This document shows, piece after piece, positions 9,290-17,927 of a DNA stretch of 64,000 bases. The notes below the pieces were generated by a model. It made no database searches. It saw nothing but the letters and a program-made list of their open reading frames with translations, and was not told the origin of the DNA. Within the stretch, counting starts at the first letter, position 1; every line of letters begins with the position of its first letter. The stretch is from an uncultured Bacteroidales bacterium (GTDB lineage: Bacteria; Bacteroidota; Bacteroidia; Bacteroidales; UBA932), in NCBI GenBank assembly GCA_944323825.1, contig CALUTY010000003.1, positions 1-64,000 on the forward strand, read 5' to 3'. A program made the translations under genes and the position numbers.

Positions 9290-9315
9290 TGCTGAAATTC
9301 CAAAAGTAGCGCATA

Positions 9316-11004
9316 ATGAGAATGATAAAAATCAGCAAGGACATCAAAGAGACAGAAGCAAGACCCCGGACCAGAATCAAAAGTGTGCTCGAGGCATTCG
9401 AAAATATTGTTGAACTGGCCAAAGACAGCAACCTTGACGATAAATTCTTCGACAATGCTTCAGCCTACATCAGATATGCCTCCCGCAAATTGGCATTGTC
9501 TCCGATGCAGACTGTCCTGTTGGCGCTCTTCGTGGACAGGAGCGAGGATAATCGCATCCTGATTTCAGAAATCGCATCTTACGCAGGATGCCGCACGACA
9601 AAAATCCTGAGGCTATCTTCAGAAATTGATGTGCTTGAAAACAAGCACTATCTGCGGGCTTCCCGTTCTCGCGACAGACTTTCCTACCGAGTTCCCAGGG
9701 CTGTCCTGAATGCACTGAAGGAGAACCGGTCATATGTATACACAACAGAGCCGGTATCCGACCTTCAGTCGTTTTTTGACAGGTTCAATGATTTGATGGG
9801 AGAAATGAATAACAATGAGACAACGTATGAGGCGCTTCTTCAGCAGACAGGAGAATACTTTTCCGAAATCAAGGATTCTTATTTTGCGCGGACACTGAAA
9901 AAGCTCGTCTTAGACGATGAAGACAGGCTGCTGTTCATCTACATGGCTCATCTTTTTGTGGAAAACAATGACGACCGCATTGGTTTTGGAGACCTGGATA
10001 ACTTATATGACGACAACAAAATCCCCGGCTGGTGCAAAAACGAGCTTCGGGGACACACCTCGGAACTGTTTGACAGCAATTTGATTGAAAATGTGAATGA
10101 GGAAGGCATGGCCCGTTCGGACTGCTTCAAGCTGACAGAATATGCCAAGTCTGATGTGCTTTCGGAATTGAAGATAAACATCAAGGCAAAGTCCAGGGAA
10201 AGTCTGATTAAGTTCGACTCGTTCCCGGAGAAAAAGTTGATTTACAATCCTTCCGAGAAAAGCCAGATAACGGAGCTTGCCTCCATCCTTTCCGCAGACC
10301 GTTTTTGCGAAATCCAGTCACGGCTCCGCAACGCCGGAATGAGAACCGGGTTCTGCAGCCTTTTCTACGGGTCACCAGGTACGGGAAAAACAGAAACTGT
10401 ATATCAGATAGCCCGTGCTACAGGACGCGACATACTGCGGGTGGATGTTGACAAAATCAAGAGCTGCTGGGTCGGCGAAAGCGAGCAGAACATGAAAAAA
10501 CTGTTCGACAGATACCGCAACATCTGCAAGGATTCGGCTCTTGCGCCAATCCTTCTTTTCAACGAGGCGGACGCCATTCTCGGAGTGCGGATGGAAGGGG
10601 CTACCCGCGCCGTGGACAAAATGGAGAATTCAATCCAGAATATCATTCTTCAGGAAATGGAGTCCCTTGAGGGCATCATGATTGCCACGACAAACCTCAC
10701 CGGGAATCTTGACAAGGCCTTTGAACGCCGTTTTCTTTACAAGGTTCAGTTCAGCAGGCCAACTGTCGAAGCCCGTTCCCAAATCTGGCAAGCCATGCTG
10801 CCGTCATTGACAGAAAACGATGCAAAGGCACTTGCTTCACAGTTTGACCTTTCCGGCGGAGAAATCGAGAACATCACCAGGAAATATACAGTCAACGCCA
10901 TCCTTTCGGGGCAAGACGGCATTGACCTGCAGTCGATAATCGAAATTTGCCGCAACGAACGCATCTCCGATTCCGTCAAGGCAAAAATAGGATTCCGGAT
11001 ATGA
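9316..11004 (+). CDS. AAA+ ATPase with helical N-terminal half
   Basis: 562 residues. The N-terminal 300 residues are helical and unrecognised, possibly a substrate or adaptor domain. The AAA+ core shows Walker A GSPGTGKT (352-359), a WVGESEQN loop (385-392) like that of classic AAA proteins, Walker B ILLFNEAD, sensor ATTN (457-460) and paired arginines ERRF (471-472). The first acidic Walker B residue is Asn416 instead of Asp, while the catalytic Glu417 is kept. It resembles FtsH/proteasomal-type AAA unfoldases without a protease. It is convergent with RtcB, only six bases apart. Role inferred: remodelling of a protein or nucleoprotein target. Confidence 0.85.
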   Translation: MRMIKISKDIKETEARPRTRIKSVLEAFENIVELAKDSNLDDKFFDNASAYIRYASRKLALSPMQTVLLALFVDRSEDNRILISEIASYAGCRTTKILRLSSEIDVLENKHYLRASRSRDRLSYRVPRAVLNALKENRSYVYTTEPVSDLQSFFDRFNDLMGEMNNNETTYEALLQQTGEYFSEIKDSYFARTLKKLVLDDEDRLLFIYMAHLFVENNDDRIGFGDLDNLYDDNKIPGWCKNELRGHTSELFDSNLIENVNEEGMARSDCFKLTEYAKSDVLSELKINIKAKSRESLIKFDSFPEKKLIYNPSEKSQITELASILSADRFCEIQSRLRNAGMRTGFCSLFYGSPGTGKTETVYQIARATGRDILRVDVDKIKSCWVGESEQNMKKLFDRYRNICKDSALAPILLFNEADAILGVRMEGATRAVDKMENSIQNIILQEMESLEGIMIATTNLTGNLDKAFERRFLYKVQFSRPTVEARSQIWQAMLPSLTENDAKALASQFDLSGGEIENITRKYTVNAILSGQDGIDLQSIIEICRNERISDSVKAKIGFRI

Positions 11005-11010
11005 TTCCAA

Positions 11011-12270
11011 TTATTCTGCGGCCTTGAAATTGAATACAGGCCTGATGACATTGACGACATCAACGGTATCGGTGATGTTTGCCATAATTTCCTCTTTCGG
11101 CTTGTAAACCATCGGAGACTCGTCTATTGTGGATTCGGTCACGGTCTCGCTGTAGATTCCTGACATTGAAGTGCGGAAATCCTCCATGGACAGTTGCCTG
11201 AAAGCCTCTGAGCGGCTCATGATTCGTCCGGCACCGTGCGGGGCAGAGCAATTCCAGTCGGGATTGCCTTTTCCCAAGCATATCAGCGAACCGTCACGCA
11301 TATTGAGAGGGATAATGCATTTCTGCCCCTTCTCCGCTGATATAGCCCCTTTGCGGATAAGATTGTCATCGCTGATATAATTATGTACGCTTTCAAACGC
11401 CTCCCCTGCCTCTTCGACAGCGTCGTAACTCCGTAAATGCTCCATTATCATGGCAACAATCATCCTGCGGTTGATGACCGCCCATTCCTGGCACAGGCGC
11501 ATGTCGTGGAGATAGTTGTCCCTGTGGACACCTTCAAGCCAGCACAGGTCCTGCGGAATGGAAGGTTTCTGCATCCTGAATGAATTGTGCAGTTCCCTTA
11601 TGGCATCATGAAGCTCCGCCTTCCTTCCTGCAGCCTTGTATTCCGCTATCATCCTGTTCTGCTCTTCAAGAAGCCTGTCCCAGCCGGACATGTTCTTGAG
11701 GGCCAGTTTCTGATAGATGTCCGCCACCTGCTTGCCGAGATTGCGGCTGCCTGTGTGTACAACAAGGTATGACATCCCATCGGCATCTGTGTCCACCTCA
11801 ATGAAGTGGTTGCCTCCGCCAAGAGAGCCTATTCCGCTGATCACCCGTTTGGAGTCTTTCAGTTCACGGTAGCACACCAGTTCCTTTACAAGGGACTTCG
11901 AGCGGGAATAGTCTTCCATATACTGATGCTTCAGCTGTGCGAAATTCTTGTCCCGCACATTCCTCCCCACAGGGATGTTTTCCGTTATAAATTCATTCAG
12001 CCAATGGAATTGCAATTCTTTCTTTGCCCTGAACGGCTGCACAAGTATGCCGCAGCCGATGTCCACTCCGACTATGTTCGGAATGACCTTGTCACCGAGG
12101 TCACCCGTAAAGCCTATCACGCATCCTGCTCCTGCATGGACATCAGGCATTACCCTGATTCGGCAGCCGCTGAACACGTCTATTGACAGGAGCTTCCTTA
12201 TCTGCTCCATTGCAGCCTCCTCAATGTTGTCGGTGAATATCTTCACGTCGTGGCTCTCTATTATCTTCAT
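11011..12270 (-). CDS. rtcB: RtcB-family RNA ligase
   Basis: Start chosen at the ATG at 12270 (MKIIESHDVKIF). The 419-residue protein has the RtcB motifs: DVHAG (43-47), GVDIGCG with metal-binding Asp70/Cys73, GGGNHFIE (151-158), HTGSRNLG (172-179) and the guanylated histidine in APHGAGR (His345). RtcB joins 2',3'-cyclic phosphate and 5'-OH RNA ends using GTP and Mn2+, and serves RNA repair. All catalytic residues appear present. No RtcA cyclase or RtcR sensor is nearby; control seems to be through the shared island motif (12292-12327). It lies between the AAA ATPase and the metallopeptidase/MoxR/VWA operon. Confidence 0.93.
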   Translation of the reverse strand: MKIIESHDVKIFTDNIEEAAMEQIRKLLSIDVFSGCRIRVMPDVHAGAGCVIGFTGDLGDKVIPNIVGVDIGCGILVQPFRAKKELQFHWLNEFITENIPVGRNVRDKNFAQLKHQYMEDYSRSKSLVKELVCYRELKDSKRVISGIGSLGGGNHFIEVDTDADGMSYLVVHTGSRNLGKQVADIYQKLALKNMSGWDRLLEEQNRMIAEYKAAGRKAELHDAIRELHNSFRMQKPSIPQDLCWLEGVHRDNYLHDMRLCQEWAVINRRMIVAMIMEHLRSYDAVEEAGEAFESVHNYISDDNLIRKGAISAEKGQKCIIPLNMRDGSLICLGKGNPDWNCSAPHGAGRIMSRSEAFRQLSMEDFRTSMSGIYSETVTESTIDESPMVYKPKEEIMANITDTVDVVNVIRPVFNFKAAE

Positions 12271-12291
12271 GGTAAATCTGTTTGACAGGAG

Positions 12292-12327
12292 CAAAGATAG
12301 CCTGAATGTATGTCATATTATGATACA
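12292..12327 (-). promoter_or_regulatory. Island operator/promoter, rtcB
   Basis: Minus strand: TGTATC, six bases, TGACATA, nine bases, then the perfect -7 TATCTTTG. The ATG at 12270 lies 22 bases downstream. Standard spacing. Confidence 0.75.
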
Positions 12328-12394
12328 GGTTATAGAAATTGTTCAAATTTCACATAATTTCCACGGTGTTTCCGTCTTGATTTTGGCAAATGAT

Positions 12395-13168
12395 TTACTT
12401 GTTCCATTTAATGTCATTCCCGTAATTCCTTACTTTCAGATAAATATTGCCCATTTTCTTCAATGCCTCATCAATCGCCTTTGTATTTTCAACGAGTTCC
12501 ATCAGTTTTGTCATATCCATTTCCGGCTTTAGCTTGATACACAGACAGCGATGATATGGCAATTTCACATAAAGGTATGTATCACCCGATTGGTATTCGG
12601 TATAATATGGATAACCAAGCTCTTCCAATATCACAGGAAGAACCGATTCTATTGTTGAAGCACCGACATTGAGCCGCTTGCGCAATTTCAGTATGTCCGC
12701 ATTCATTTTCTGCCATTCGGCGTTCCATTGCGGGAGTTCTGCCGCTATCTGCAGCAATTTAGCCCCGAATCCGTCGGAATCATAGCCTGTTTGAGTTGTC
12801 TGATATGGACTTACATAAAATTCCATATCATCCAAAATCAGGAAGCTGCTCATATAAAAAGATGAGCGTCTGCCGGGAATCCTGTACAAAAGTATGCTGT
12901 ATTTGAGCCTGTCTCCCAAAAGGATCTCTTGACCTGAAAGAAAGTTGTTGCTCCGGGAACCATCATTTGGTATAACCCGGCAGTTCAGATCGGAAGTTCC
13001 TGACAGATTCTTCACGATTTCTCCGAAATCGCTTTTCGTACACCTGCAATAATTGTAATAGCCAGACACATAGCATACATCTGACAATTTGGTTTCATAA
13101 AATTTTTTCCTGATATTGCTTATGTCTTCGCCTTGTTTCAGACGTTTGGTGATACTCTTGTTTTTCAT
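12395..13168 (-). CDS. Uncharacterised 257-residue protein
   Basis: No family recognised. The protein is soluble with no signal or membrane segment. The N-terminal part has a small cysteine/tyrosine-rich stretch (CYVSGYYNYCRCTKSDFGE). The C-terminal half is helical and ends with SGDTYLYVKLPYHRCLCIKLKPEM and a short helix pair. It is the last gene of the operon metallopeptidase-MoxR-VWA (27 bases after the VWA gene), so it is probably an accessory subunit or substrate adaptor of that machine. This placement is inference from gene order only. Confidence 0.6.
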   Translation of the reverse strand: MKNKSITKRLKQGEDISNIRKKFYETKLSDVCYVSGYYNYCRCTKSDFGEIVKNLSGTSDLNCRVIPNDGSRSNNFLSGQEILLGDRLKYSILLYRIPGRRSSFYMSSFLILDDMEFYVSPYQTTQTGYDSDGFGAKLLQIAAELPQWNAEWQKMNADILKLRKRLNVGASTIESVLPVILEELGYPYYTEYQSGDTYLYVKLPYHRCLCIKLKPEMDMTKLMELVENTKAIDEALKKMGNIYLKVRNYGNDIKWNK

Positions 13169-13195
13169 ATTAATATATACTTCATATTCAACTGA

Positions 13196-14500
13196 TTATT
13201 TCAGTTCCATATAGCAAACCCGTCCGAATTTTCTCATCCATTCATGGTGCTGTTCATACGAATGACGGTCTTCGCATACCCATGCTATCTTCAACGGAAA
13301 ATGCTTTGGCAAAACAGGCTCAGGAGCATAGCCGTCAGTAAGGAATATCAGGCCGTCGTATTCTTTCCCATGTTTCGCGGCATAGTCAATGGCAGGCTGA
13401 AATGACGTGCCTCCTCGTCCTGATACATCCATTTTTGCTACTGCCTTTTCCAATGTGACCGCATCGCCATGAAGCTCCCAGTCGAACTGGATTACATCTA
13501 TGGTCTTGATGCCATATTTGAAAAACCTGTTGATGACACCGAAAAAATATTCCAGCATACCTGATGAAATAGAACCACTCGTATCCACTGCTATCAGAAG
13601 GCCTGTAGTAAAGTCGAATTTGCTGCCCATCTGCTGGAAACCGTATCTCCGGCTCGGTCTCATACGCGTGAGACAACGTTTCGTCGAGATAATGGAAGCA
13701 CGGAAAGAATTGAGGATTTTCCTGTAGTCGATACGGGAACGGCTGCTGGCCACTATCTGCTCTGCCATACTGCCCGCAAGCGACCCCCAATCCTTTATAT
13801 TCCGGACAATGTCGTTTATCATTTCCGACATGGCACTGTCCTCCTCCCACAATGCAGTCCTGTCTTCAGCTGACTCTTCCGAAATTCCGCCGGATGACGC
13901 ATCTGATGATTCTTCCGAAATTTCGCCGGCAGGCGTGTCTGCAGACTCCTCAGAAATGCCGCCAGGTGACGCATCATGACCATTGGCAGACGCATCTGCC
14001 GTTTCAGTACCTGTCATAGATTCTCCTTGTCCGCTATCCGTCGAGCTCTCGTCCGGCTCTTCATGAGCGTTGGCAGGCAAATGAGCCAGATACCATTCAT
14101 AGCTTTGCCCTTCAGGCAATCCCGCCGAGTCGGGGGAATCAATGACGCAATAGCTGAACCTGTAGTTTGACCATATCGCCATATCGCTGGCAGCCAACAT
14201 CCTGCTTCCGGAGCAATGTTCCGGACGTCGTTCATACGGATGCTTCAGAAAAAGGCGGATCATCTCTATACCGACTGTCTCTTCCAAAGCATTGTCGCTG
14301 AGGCTGCCAATCATATCAGGATTGTACTCTATCCGCCCTTTCCCTGTTCTGACCGCACAGCAGATATTGGGATTCATCACCAATTTGTGCGTGCAATAGA
14401 CGGCAAAGAAAGCAGGCTCTGACAAGAACCATTGTTCCGCCAGATGCCTGAACCGCTCTTCGGCAGCGACCGTCAGTCTGCTTTCTTCCATTGTTTTCAT
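13196..14500 (-). CDS. VWA-domain protein of a MoxR-VWA pair (DUF2201-like)
   Basis: 434 residues. The N-terminal 120 residues resemble the putative metallopeptidase part of DUF2201 proteins, but the usual HEXXH is degenerate (VGIEMIRLFLKHPYE). A low-complexity acidic linker (145-225) contains three copies of a GxISEES repeat. The C-terminal VWA domain keeps the MIDAS ligands DTSGS (306-310), GRGGTSF and LTDGY. VWA partners of MoxR ATPases act as metal-dependent adaptors. It lies 12 bases after the MoxR gene. A separate HEXXH protein two genes upstream may supply the lost metal site. Confidence 0.85.
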   Translation of the reverse strand: MKTMEESRLTVAAEERFRHLAEQWFLSEPAFFAVYCTHKLVMNPNICCAVRTGKGRIEYNPDMIGSLSDNALEETVGIEMIRLFLKHPYERRPEHCSGSRMLAASDMAIWSNYRFSYCVIDSPDSAGLPEGQSYEWYLAHLPANAHEEPDESSTDSGQGESMTGTETADASANGHDASPGGISEESADTPAGEISEESSDASSGGISEESAEDRTALWEEDSAMSEMINDIVRNIKDWGSLAGSMAEQIVASSRSRIDYRKILNSFRASIISTKRCLTRMRPSRRYGFQQMGSKFDFTTGLLIAVDTSGSISSGMLEYFFGVINRFFKYGIKTIDVIQFDWELHGDAVTLEKAVAKMDVSGRGGTSFQPAIDYAAKHGKEYDGLIFLTDGYAPEPVLPKHFPLKIAWVCEDRHSYEQHHEWMRKFGRVCYMELK

Positions 14501-14512
14501 GACAGACTGGCT

Positions 14513-15580
14513 TTACAGATTTTTGACAAATTTCATAATATCCTTATACAGAGCCGGTTTCTGTGTCATTATAAACAATACCGCATGAGGATAATCGTTG
14601 TTGCCGAACAATGATACCCAATGGGCGTATGCTTCATTTTTCTTGTTCGAGGCAAGATGTTTAAGGTATGACTCCAAGGCAGAAGATATGACATCCTTGT
14701 TTTCTTCTACATCATTCCCTGTTTCGAGGAAACGGAACATGGATTCGTTCAGCATGGACAATTCATGCAGCTGGAGTTTATAGACTTTCGAGCGGTACTT
14801 GTCCCATTGGAGCAGGACATCGCTTCCTGCCAATGTATTTTCAGAAGTGACGAACTGTATGAATTTTGCAGCGGTTTTCGTCCCCACGATTCCGGAAATG
14901 AGCTTTTTGTCTATTGGTTCCAGCTCCGGCCTGCCGCTGATAATATCCGACACACGCTTCCAGCTGCGTCTGTCCGGATGTCTGTCCAAGTCTGTCCCTT
15001 CCCCGCTGCCATCATCATCCAACCAGTTCTGTTCCTTTGAAATAAATGCTATGATTCTCCTGTCCACTCCGTTTTCTTCTGCCCAAATAAGCCATTCGGA
15101 TACAGTCGGCCTGAACCAGTAGATATTGAATCTGGAGACTAATGCCGGGTCAAGGTCCGTCAGCTGATATTCGTCTCCGTCATTCACGGCAGAGATGATG
15201 CGGCTTCCTGCAGGGAGTTTCCGTCCTGCCAAAGTCCTGTTCAGCGTCAGGTCCATGACGGTCTGCAATATCTCCGGCCTGGCACGGTTCAGTTCATCAA
15301 GGAAAAGGACAATCGGCTCTCCGTCGGTCGGAAACCAGTATGGAGGAAGAAAGTCAGTCTTGCCGGATGATTCGTTCTTGTGAGGAAGACCGATAAGGTC
15401 TCCGGGGTCACTCATCTGGCCCAGGAAAAAGGATATGACTTTCTGCCCTTTCGACTGATAGTATTCTGCAAGGATTTCGGACTTGCCTATCCCGTGCCGT
15501 CCGACGAGCATGATGTTCTGTTCTGGTGGCGTCAGGTCGAGAATCTTCTTCAGTTCTCTGGTGTTTACCGTTACATTCAT
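14513..15580 (-). CDS. MoxR-type AAA+ ATPase
   Basis: 355 residues. Walker A GRHGIGKS (27-34), Walker B VLFLDELNRA (91-100), sensor region ISAVNDG and arginine-containing ALVSRFNIYWF place it in the MoxR group. MoxR ATPases work with VWA proteins as chaperone-like assembly or disassembly machines. The C-terminal 120 residues are helical. It is preceded by the small metallopeptidase (20 bases) and followed by the VWA gene (12 bases), which makes a compact operon. Confidence 0.9.
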   Translation of the reverse strand: MNVTVNTRELKKILDLTPPEQNIMLVGRHGIGKSEILAEYYQSKGQKVISFFLGQMSDPGDLIGLPHKNESSGKTDFLPPYWFPTDGEPIVLFLDELNRARPEILQTVMDLTLNRTLAGRKLPAGSRIISAVNDGDEYQLTDLDPALVSRFNIYWFRPTVSEWLIWAEENGVDRRIIAFISKEQNWLDDDGSGEGTDLDRHPDRRSWKRVSDIISGRPELEPIDKKLISGIVGTKTAAKFIQFVTSENTLAGSDVLLQWDKYRSKVYKLQLHELSMLNESMFRFLETGNDVEENKDVISSALESYLKHLASNKKNEAYAHWVSLFGNNDYPHAVLFIMTQKPALYKDIMKFVKNL

Positions 15581-15600
15581 ATTATTTGTTTACTATGTCA

Positions 15601-15951
15601 TCATTTGAAAATTGAACTGCGCCCCAAATATCCTTTGGACTCGGCAATGGAGACTAATGCCTTGTGTATCAGCCGAAATTCGTATCCATGCGACTTTTCG
15701 AAAGCTCCGGAACTTCTTTCCGTGAAATGGATATGATGTGCATATTCATGGATAGCAGTACCTATGTTCATAATATCGTCACCCCATCCTCCATGCACAT
15801 ATATCAGATGCCTGTCCGGATAATATGTTCCGAGCCTCCGTCTGTATTTCCTGTCTGTCAAGACAATACTGAAATCAACTTTCGGCTGATAGATGTCCCA
15901 AAGTATCGCTTTCAATTTTTCCGATGTCATATCAAGTTTTGGAAACTGCAT
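15601..15951 (-). CDS. Small HEXXH metallopeptidase-like protein
   Basis: 116 residues with the zinc-protease motif HEYAHH (His68, Glu69, His72) on a predicted helix, preceded by HLIYVHGGWGDD. The size and single motif suggest a minimal SprT-like or minigluzincin fold, but I cannot assign the third zinc ligand with certainty (His88 in EKSHGYEFRLIH is a candidate). It leads the operon with MoxR, VWA and the 257-residue protein, so it probably acts as the protease component or a regulator of the complex. Sequence at its 5' end reappears as a relic at 23196-23240. Confidence 0.75.
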   Translation of the reverse strand: MQFPKLDMTSEKLKAILWDIYQPKVDFSIVLTDRKYRRRLGTYYPDRHLIYVHGGWGDDIMNIGTAIHEYAHHIHFTERSSGAFEKSHGYEFRLIHKALVSIAESKGYLGRSSIFK

Positions 15952-15985
15952 TTTCTAATATTTTCTTTTCAGGCATTTTGTCCGG

Positions 15986-16021
15986 CAAAAATAAAATCCG
16001 GCTGTACCATATCGTGACACA
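15986..16021 (-). promoter_or_regulatory. Island operator/promoter, metallopeptidase-MoxR-VWA operon
   Basis: Minus strand: TGTGTC, six bases, TGGTACA, nine bases, then the perfect -7 TATTTTTG. The site is also a hairpin (CGGCTGT / ACAGCCG). Further upstream, at 16041-16077, lie two related palindromic sequences (AAGCCATTAGTGGC and GGCCATATTTGGCC) that may be auxiliary operator copies. Confidence 0.75.
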
Positions 16022-16111
16022 GCCGTAAAATTATTATAAAGTGCCACTAATGGCTTATACGGCCAAATATGGCCACAACGGTTGCAATATCAATGAAAAT
16101 TGGGCAGTATT

Positions 16112-16360
16112 CAGAACTATTTGTTATTTTTGTATGAAATGTGCCAACCGGTGGTGCCCGTATATAACGGACGAACGGCATCAATGACTACAAAACAAGA
16201 TTTTATGCTGTACCCTATCGGAATCCAGAATTTTGAGGACCTCAGAAAAGGAGGTTATATCTATGTGGACAAAACCGAACAGATACACAGGCTTGTATCT
16301 ACGGGCAAATATTATTTCCTGAGCCGTCCCAGGCGCTTCGGGAAGAGTCTGCTCGTGTCC
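16112..16360 (+). repeat. 5' duplicated segment, near-identical to 17856-18104
   Basis: About 249 bases covering the promoter and first 59 codons of the two AAA/DUF1703 genes are identical except for two bases in the leader. Identity ends abruptly (GTGTCCTCG versus GTGTCCACG), after which the genes diverge. The pattern is what recent duplication or gene conversion produces. Confidence 0.85.
16125..16132 (+). promoter_or_regulatory. -7 box of AAA/DUF1703 copy 1
   Basis: TATTTTTG lies 52 bases before the ATG at 16184. The only upstream -33-like element is ATTG, 22 bases away. The same box occurs at 17869-17876 before copy 2, within the duplicated segment. Confidence 0.55.
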
Positions 16361-17752
16361 TCGATAGAGTCATACATGAGCGGACGGAAAGACCTCTTCA
16401 ACGGGTTGGCATTGGAAAAACTGGAGACGGAATGGGCTGCATATCCGGTGCTGCATCTCGACTTGAGCGGGAAGGTTTACAATACGGCTGAAGACCTCGA
16501 TGTCACACTTGATCAGCATCTCTGCAGATGGGAAACATCATACGGAGTGAGTCCCCGTTATCAGCAGCCGGATGCACGGTTCAAGGATGTCATAGACGCA
16601 GCATATGCCGCCACAGGTCATCAGGTCGTGATTCTCATAGACGAATACGACAAGCCTATTATCGACAATCTGGACAATCCGGCACTTCAGGATCATTACC
16701 GCAGCCTGCTGCAGGGATTCTACGGAGTGGTGAAGGCAAAGGACGGTAGCATCCGCCTCGGTTTTCTTACCGGAGTGACCAAAATAGGAAAAATGAGCGT
16801 ATTCAGCGGGCTCAACAACCTTAACGACATTTCAATGGACTCAGAATACTCGGACATCTGCGGCATCAGCGACTTCGACCTGCACAAGTATTTCTCCGAG
16901 TCGGTCAAGGAACTCGCAGAAAGGAACAGTCTGACCGAGGATGAATGCTATTCCAAACTCAAGGAAATGTACGACGGTTACCATTTCAGCGAAGACTCCG
17001 AAGGGATGTACAACCCGTTCAGCCTCCTGAACACGCTCCAAAAAAAGAGATTCAGCGAATACTGGTTCGAGACCGGCACGCCGTCATTCCTCGTCAAGAT
17101 CCTGAAGCAGACAGGGTACGACATAACAAGACTGTCCGAGAATGATGTCGAGATCGACTCCGACATGCTGTCCGGAGTCAATGACTACATCAACAATCCG
17201 ATTCCGCTCCTGTATCAGAGCGGATATCTCACAATCCGGGAGTTTGACCGGATGTTCGGCATATACAGGCTCGGATTCCCAAACATGGAGGTAAAAAAGG
17301 GCTTCACCAAGATGCTCCTGACGGCCTACGCTCCAGTTCCGGAAAAGGAGGGCAATGTCCTGACCGCAAGGCTGTACATGGCCGTCACCTCAGGAAAGCC
17401 CGAAGAGATGATGCGTCTGCTGGAGGGTCTGTTCGCAAGGGCAAACTACCAGATTCAGGGAGATGCCGAGCGCGACTTCCAGTATGCCATGTACCTCATA
17501 TTCGAACTCCTCGGAGAATATGTCCGGACTGAATACCAGACCAGCAACGGCCGCATCGACATCCTACTGCAGACCGACGGCTACATCTACATCATCGAGA
17601 TCAAGACCGACGGCAGCGCCGACGAGGCCCTGGCACAGATTGAGGAGAAAGGCTACGCCAAAGCGTTTGCCGACGACAGCCGCAGGATCTTTAAAATAGG
17701 CGTGAATTTCGACAAGGCATCCCGCAGAATCGAGGAATGGAAAGTCCTGTGA
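16184..17752 (+). CDS. AAA ATPase with C-terminal PD-(D/E)XK nuclease domain (DUF1703), copy 1
   Basis: Start at the ATG at 16184 (MTTKQDFMLYPIGIQNF), which all copies share. The 522-residue protein belongs to the common Bacteroidales 'AAA-ATPase-like plus DUF1703' family. It has a variant P-loop SRPRRFGKS (47-55), Walker B VVILIDEYDKP, a central variable region and a C-terminal PD-(D/E)XK fold with Asp459, Glu472 and Lys474 (GRIDI, IEIK). Family role is unproven; a mobile or defence-related nuclease is often suggested. The first and last parts match copy 2 almost exactly while the middle (residues about 330-410) differs. Confidence 0.88.
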   Translation: MTTKQDFMLYPIGIQNFEDLRKGGYIYVDKTEQIHRLVSTGKYYFLSRPRRFGKSLLVSSIESYMSGRKDLFNGLALEKLETEWAAYPVLHLDLSGKVYNTAEDLDVTLDQHLCRWETSYGVSPRYQQPDARFKDVIDAAYAATGHQVVILIDEYDKPIIDNLDNPALQDHYRSLLQGFYGVVKAKDGSIRLGFLTGVTKIGKMSVFSGLNNLNDISMDSEYSDICGISDFDLHKYFSESVKELAERNSLTEDECYSKLKEMYDGYHFSEDSEGMYNPFSLLNTLQKKRFSEYWFETGTPSFLVKILKQTGYDITRLSENDVEIDSDMLSGVNDYINNPIPLLYQSGYLTIREFDRMFGIYRLGFPNMEVKKGFTKMLLTAYAPVPEKEGNVLTARLYMAVTSGKPEEMMRLLEGLFARANYQIQGDAERDFQYAMYLIFELLGEYVRTEYQTSNGRIDILLQTDGYIYIIEIKTDGSADEALAQIEEKGYAKAFADDSRRIFKIGVNFDKASRRIEEWKVL

Positions 17753-17771
17753 CTACTCTCCATTCTCTGCC
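17402..17771 (+). repeat. 3' duplicated segment, near-identical to 19140-19509
   Basis: About 370 bases encoding the nuclease domain plus about 19 bases after the stop (to CTCCATTCTCTGCCG) are nearly identical between copies 1 and 2, and also match the inverted truncated copy at 3377. The block is far more conserved than the middle of the genes. Confidence 0.85.
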
Positions 17772-17826
17772 GGCAATGCTTATGGCACAAAAACCTATAA
17801 AGTTTCACCTTATTTTCTCCAGTATG
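17770..17826. repeat. Relic of the mini-dnaE 3' end
   Basis: About 56 bases match 23276-23334, which covers the last codons and downstream sequence of the mini-DnaE gene (both read CCGGCAATGCTTAT and TTTCACCTTATT in the same orientation), with roughly six differences. The relic sits between the two AAA/DUF1703 genes and shows that this locus once carried, or received, dnaE-flanking DNA. Confidence 0.7.
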
Positions 17827-17927
17827 TAAAATCAAATGAAAGATGGCATTCCATCCAGAACTATTTGTTATTTTTGTATGAAATGTGCCGACCGGTGGTG
17901 TCCGTATATAACGGACGAACGGCATCA

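Noticed and set aside
17463..17699. Serine/arginine-rich open frame within the nuclease domain of each AAA/DUF1703 copy.
   Set aside because: It is conserved only because the overlapping nuclease-coding sequence is conserved; its low-complexity composition is unlike a real protein.
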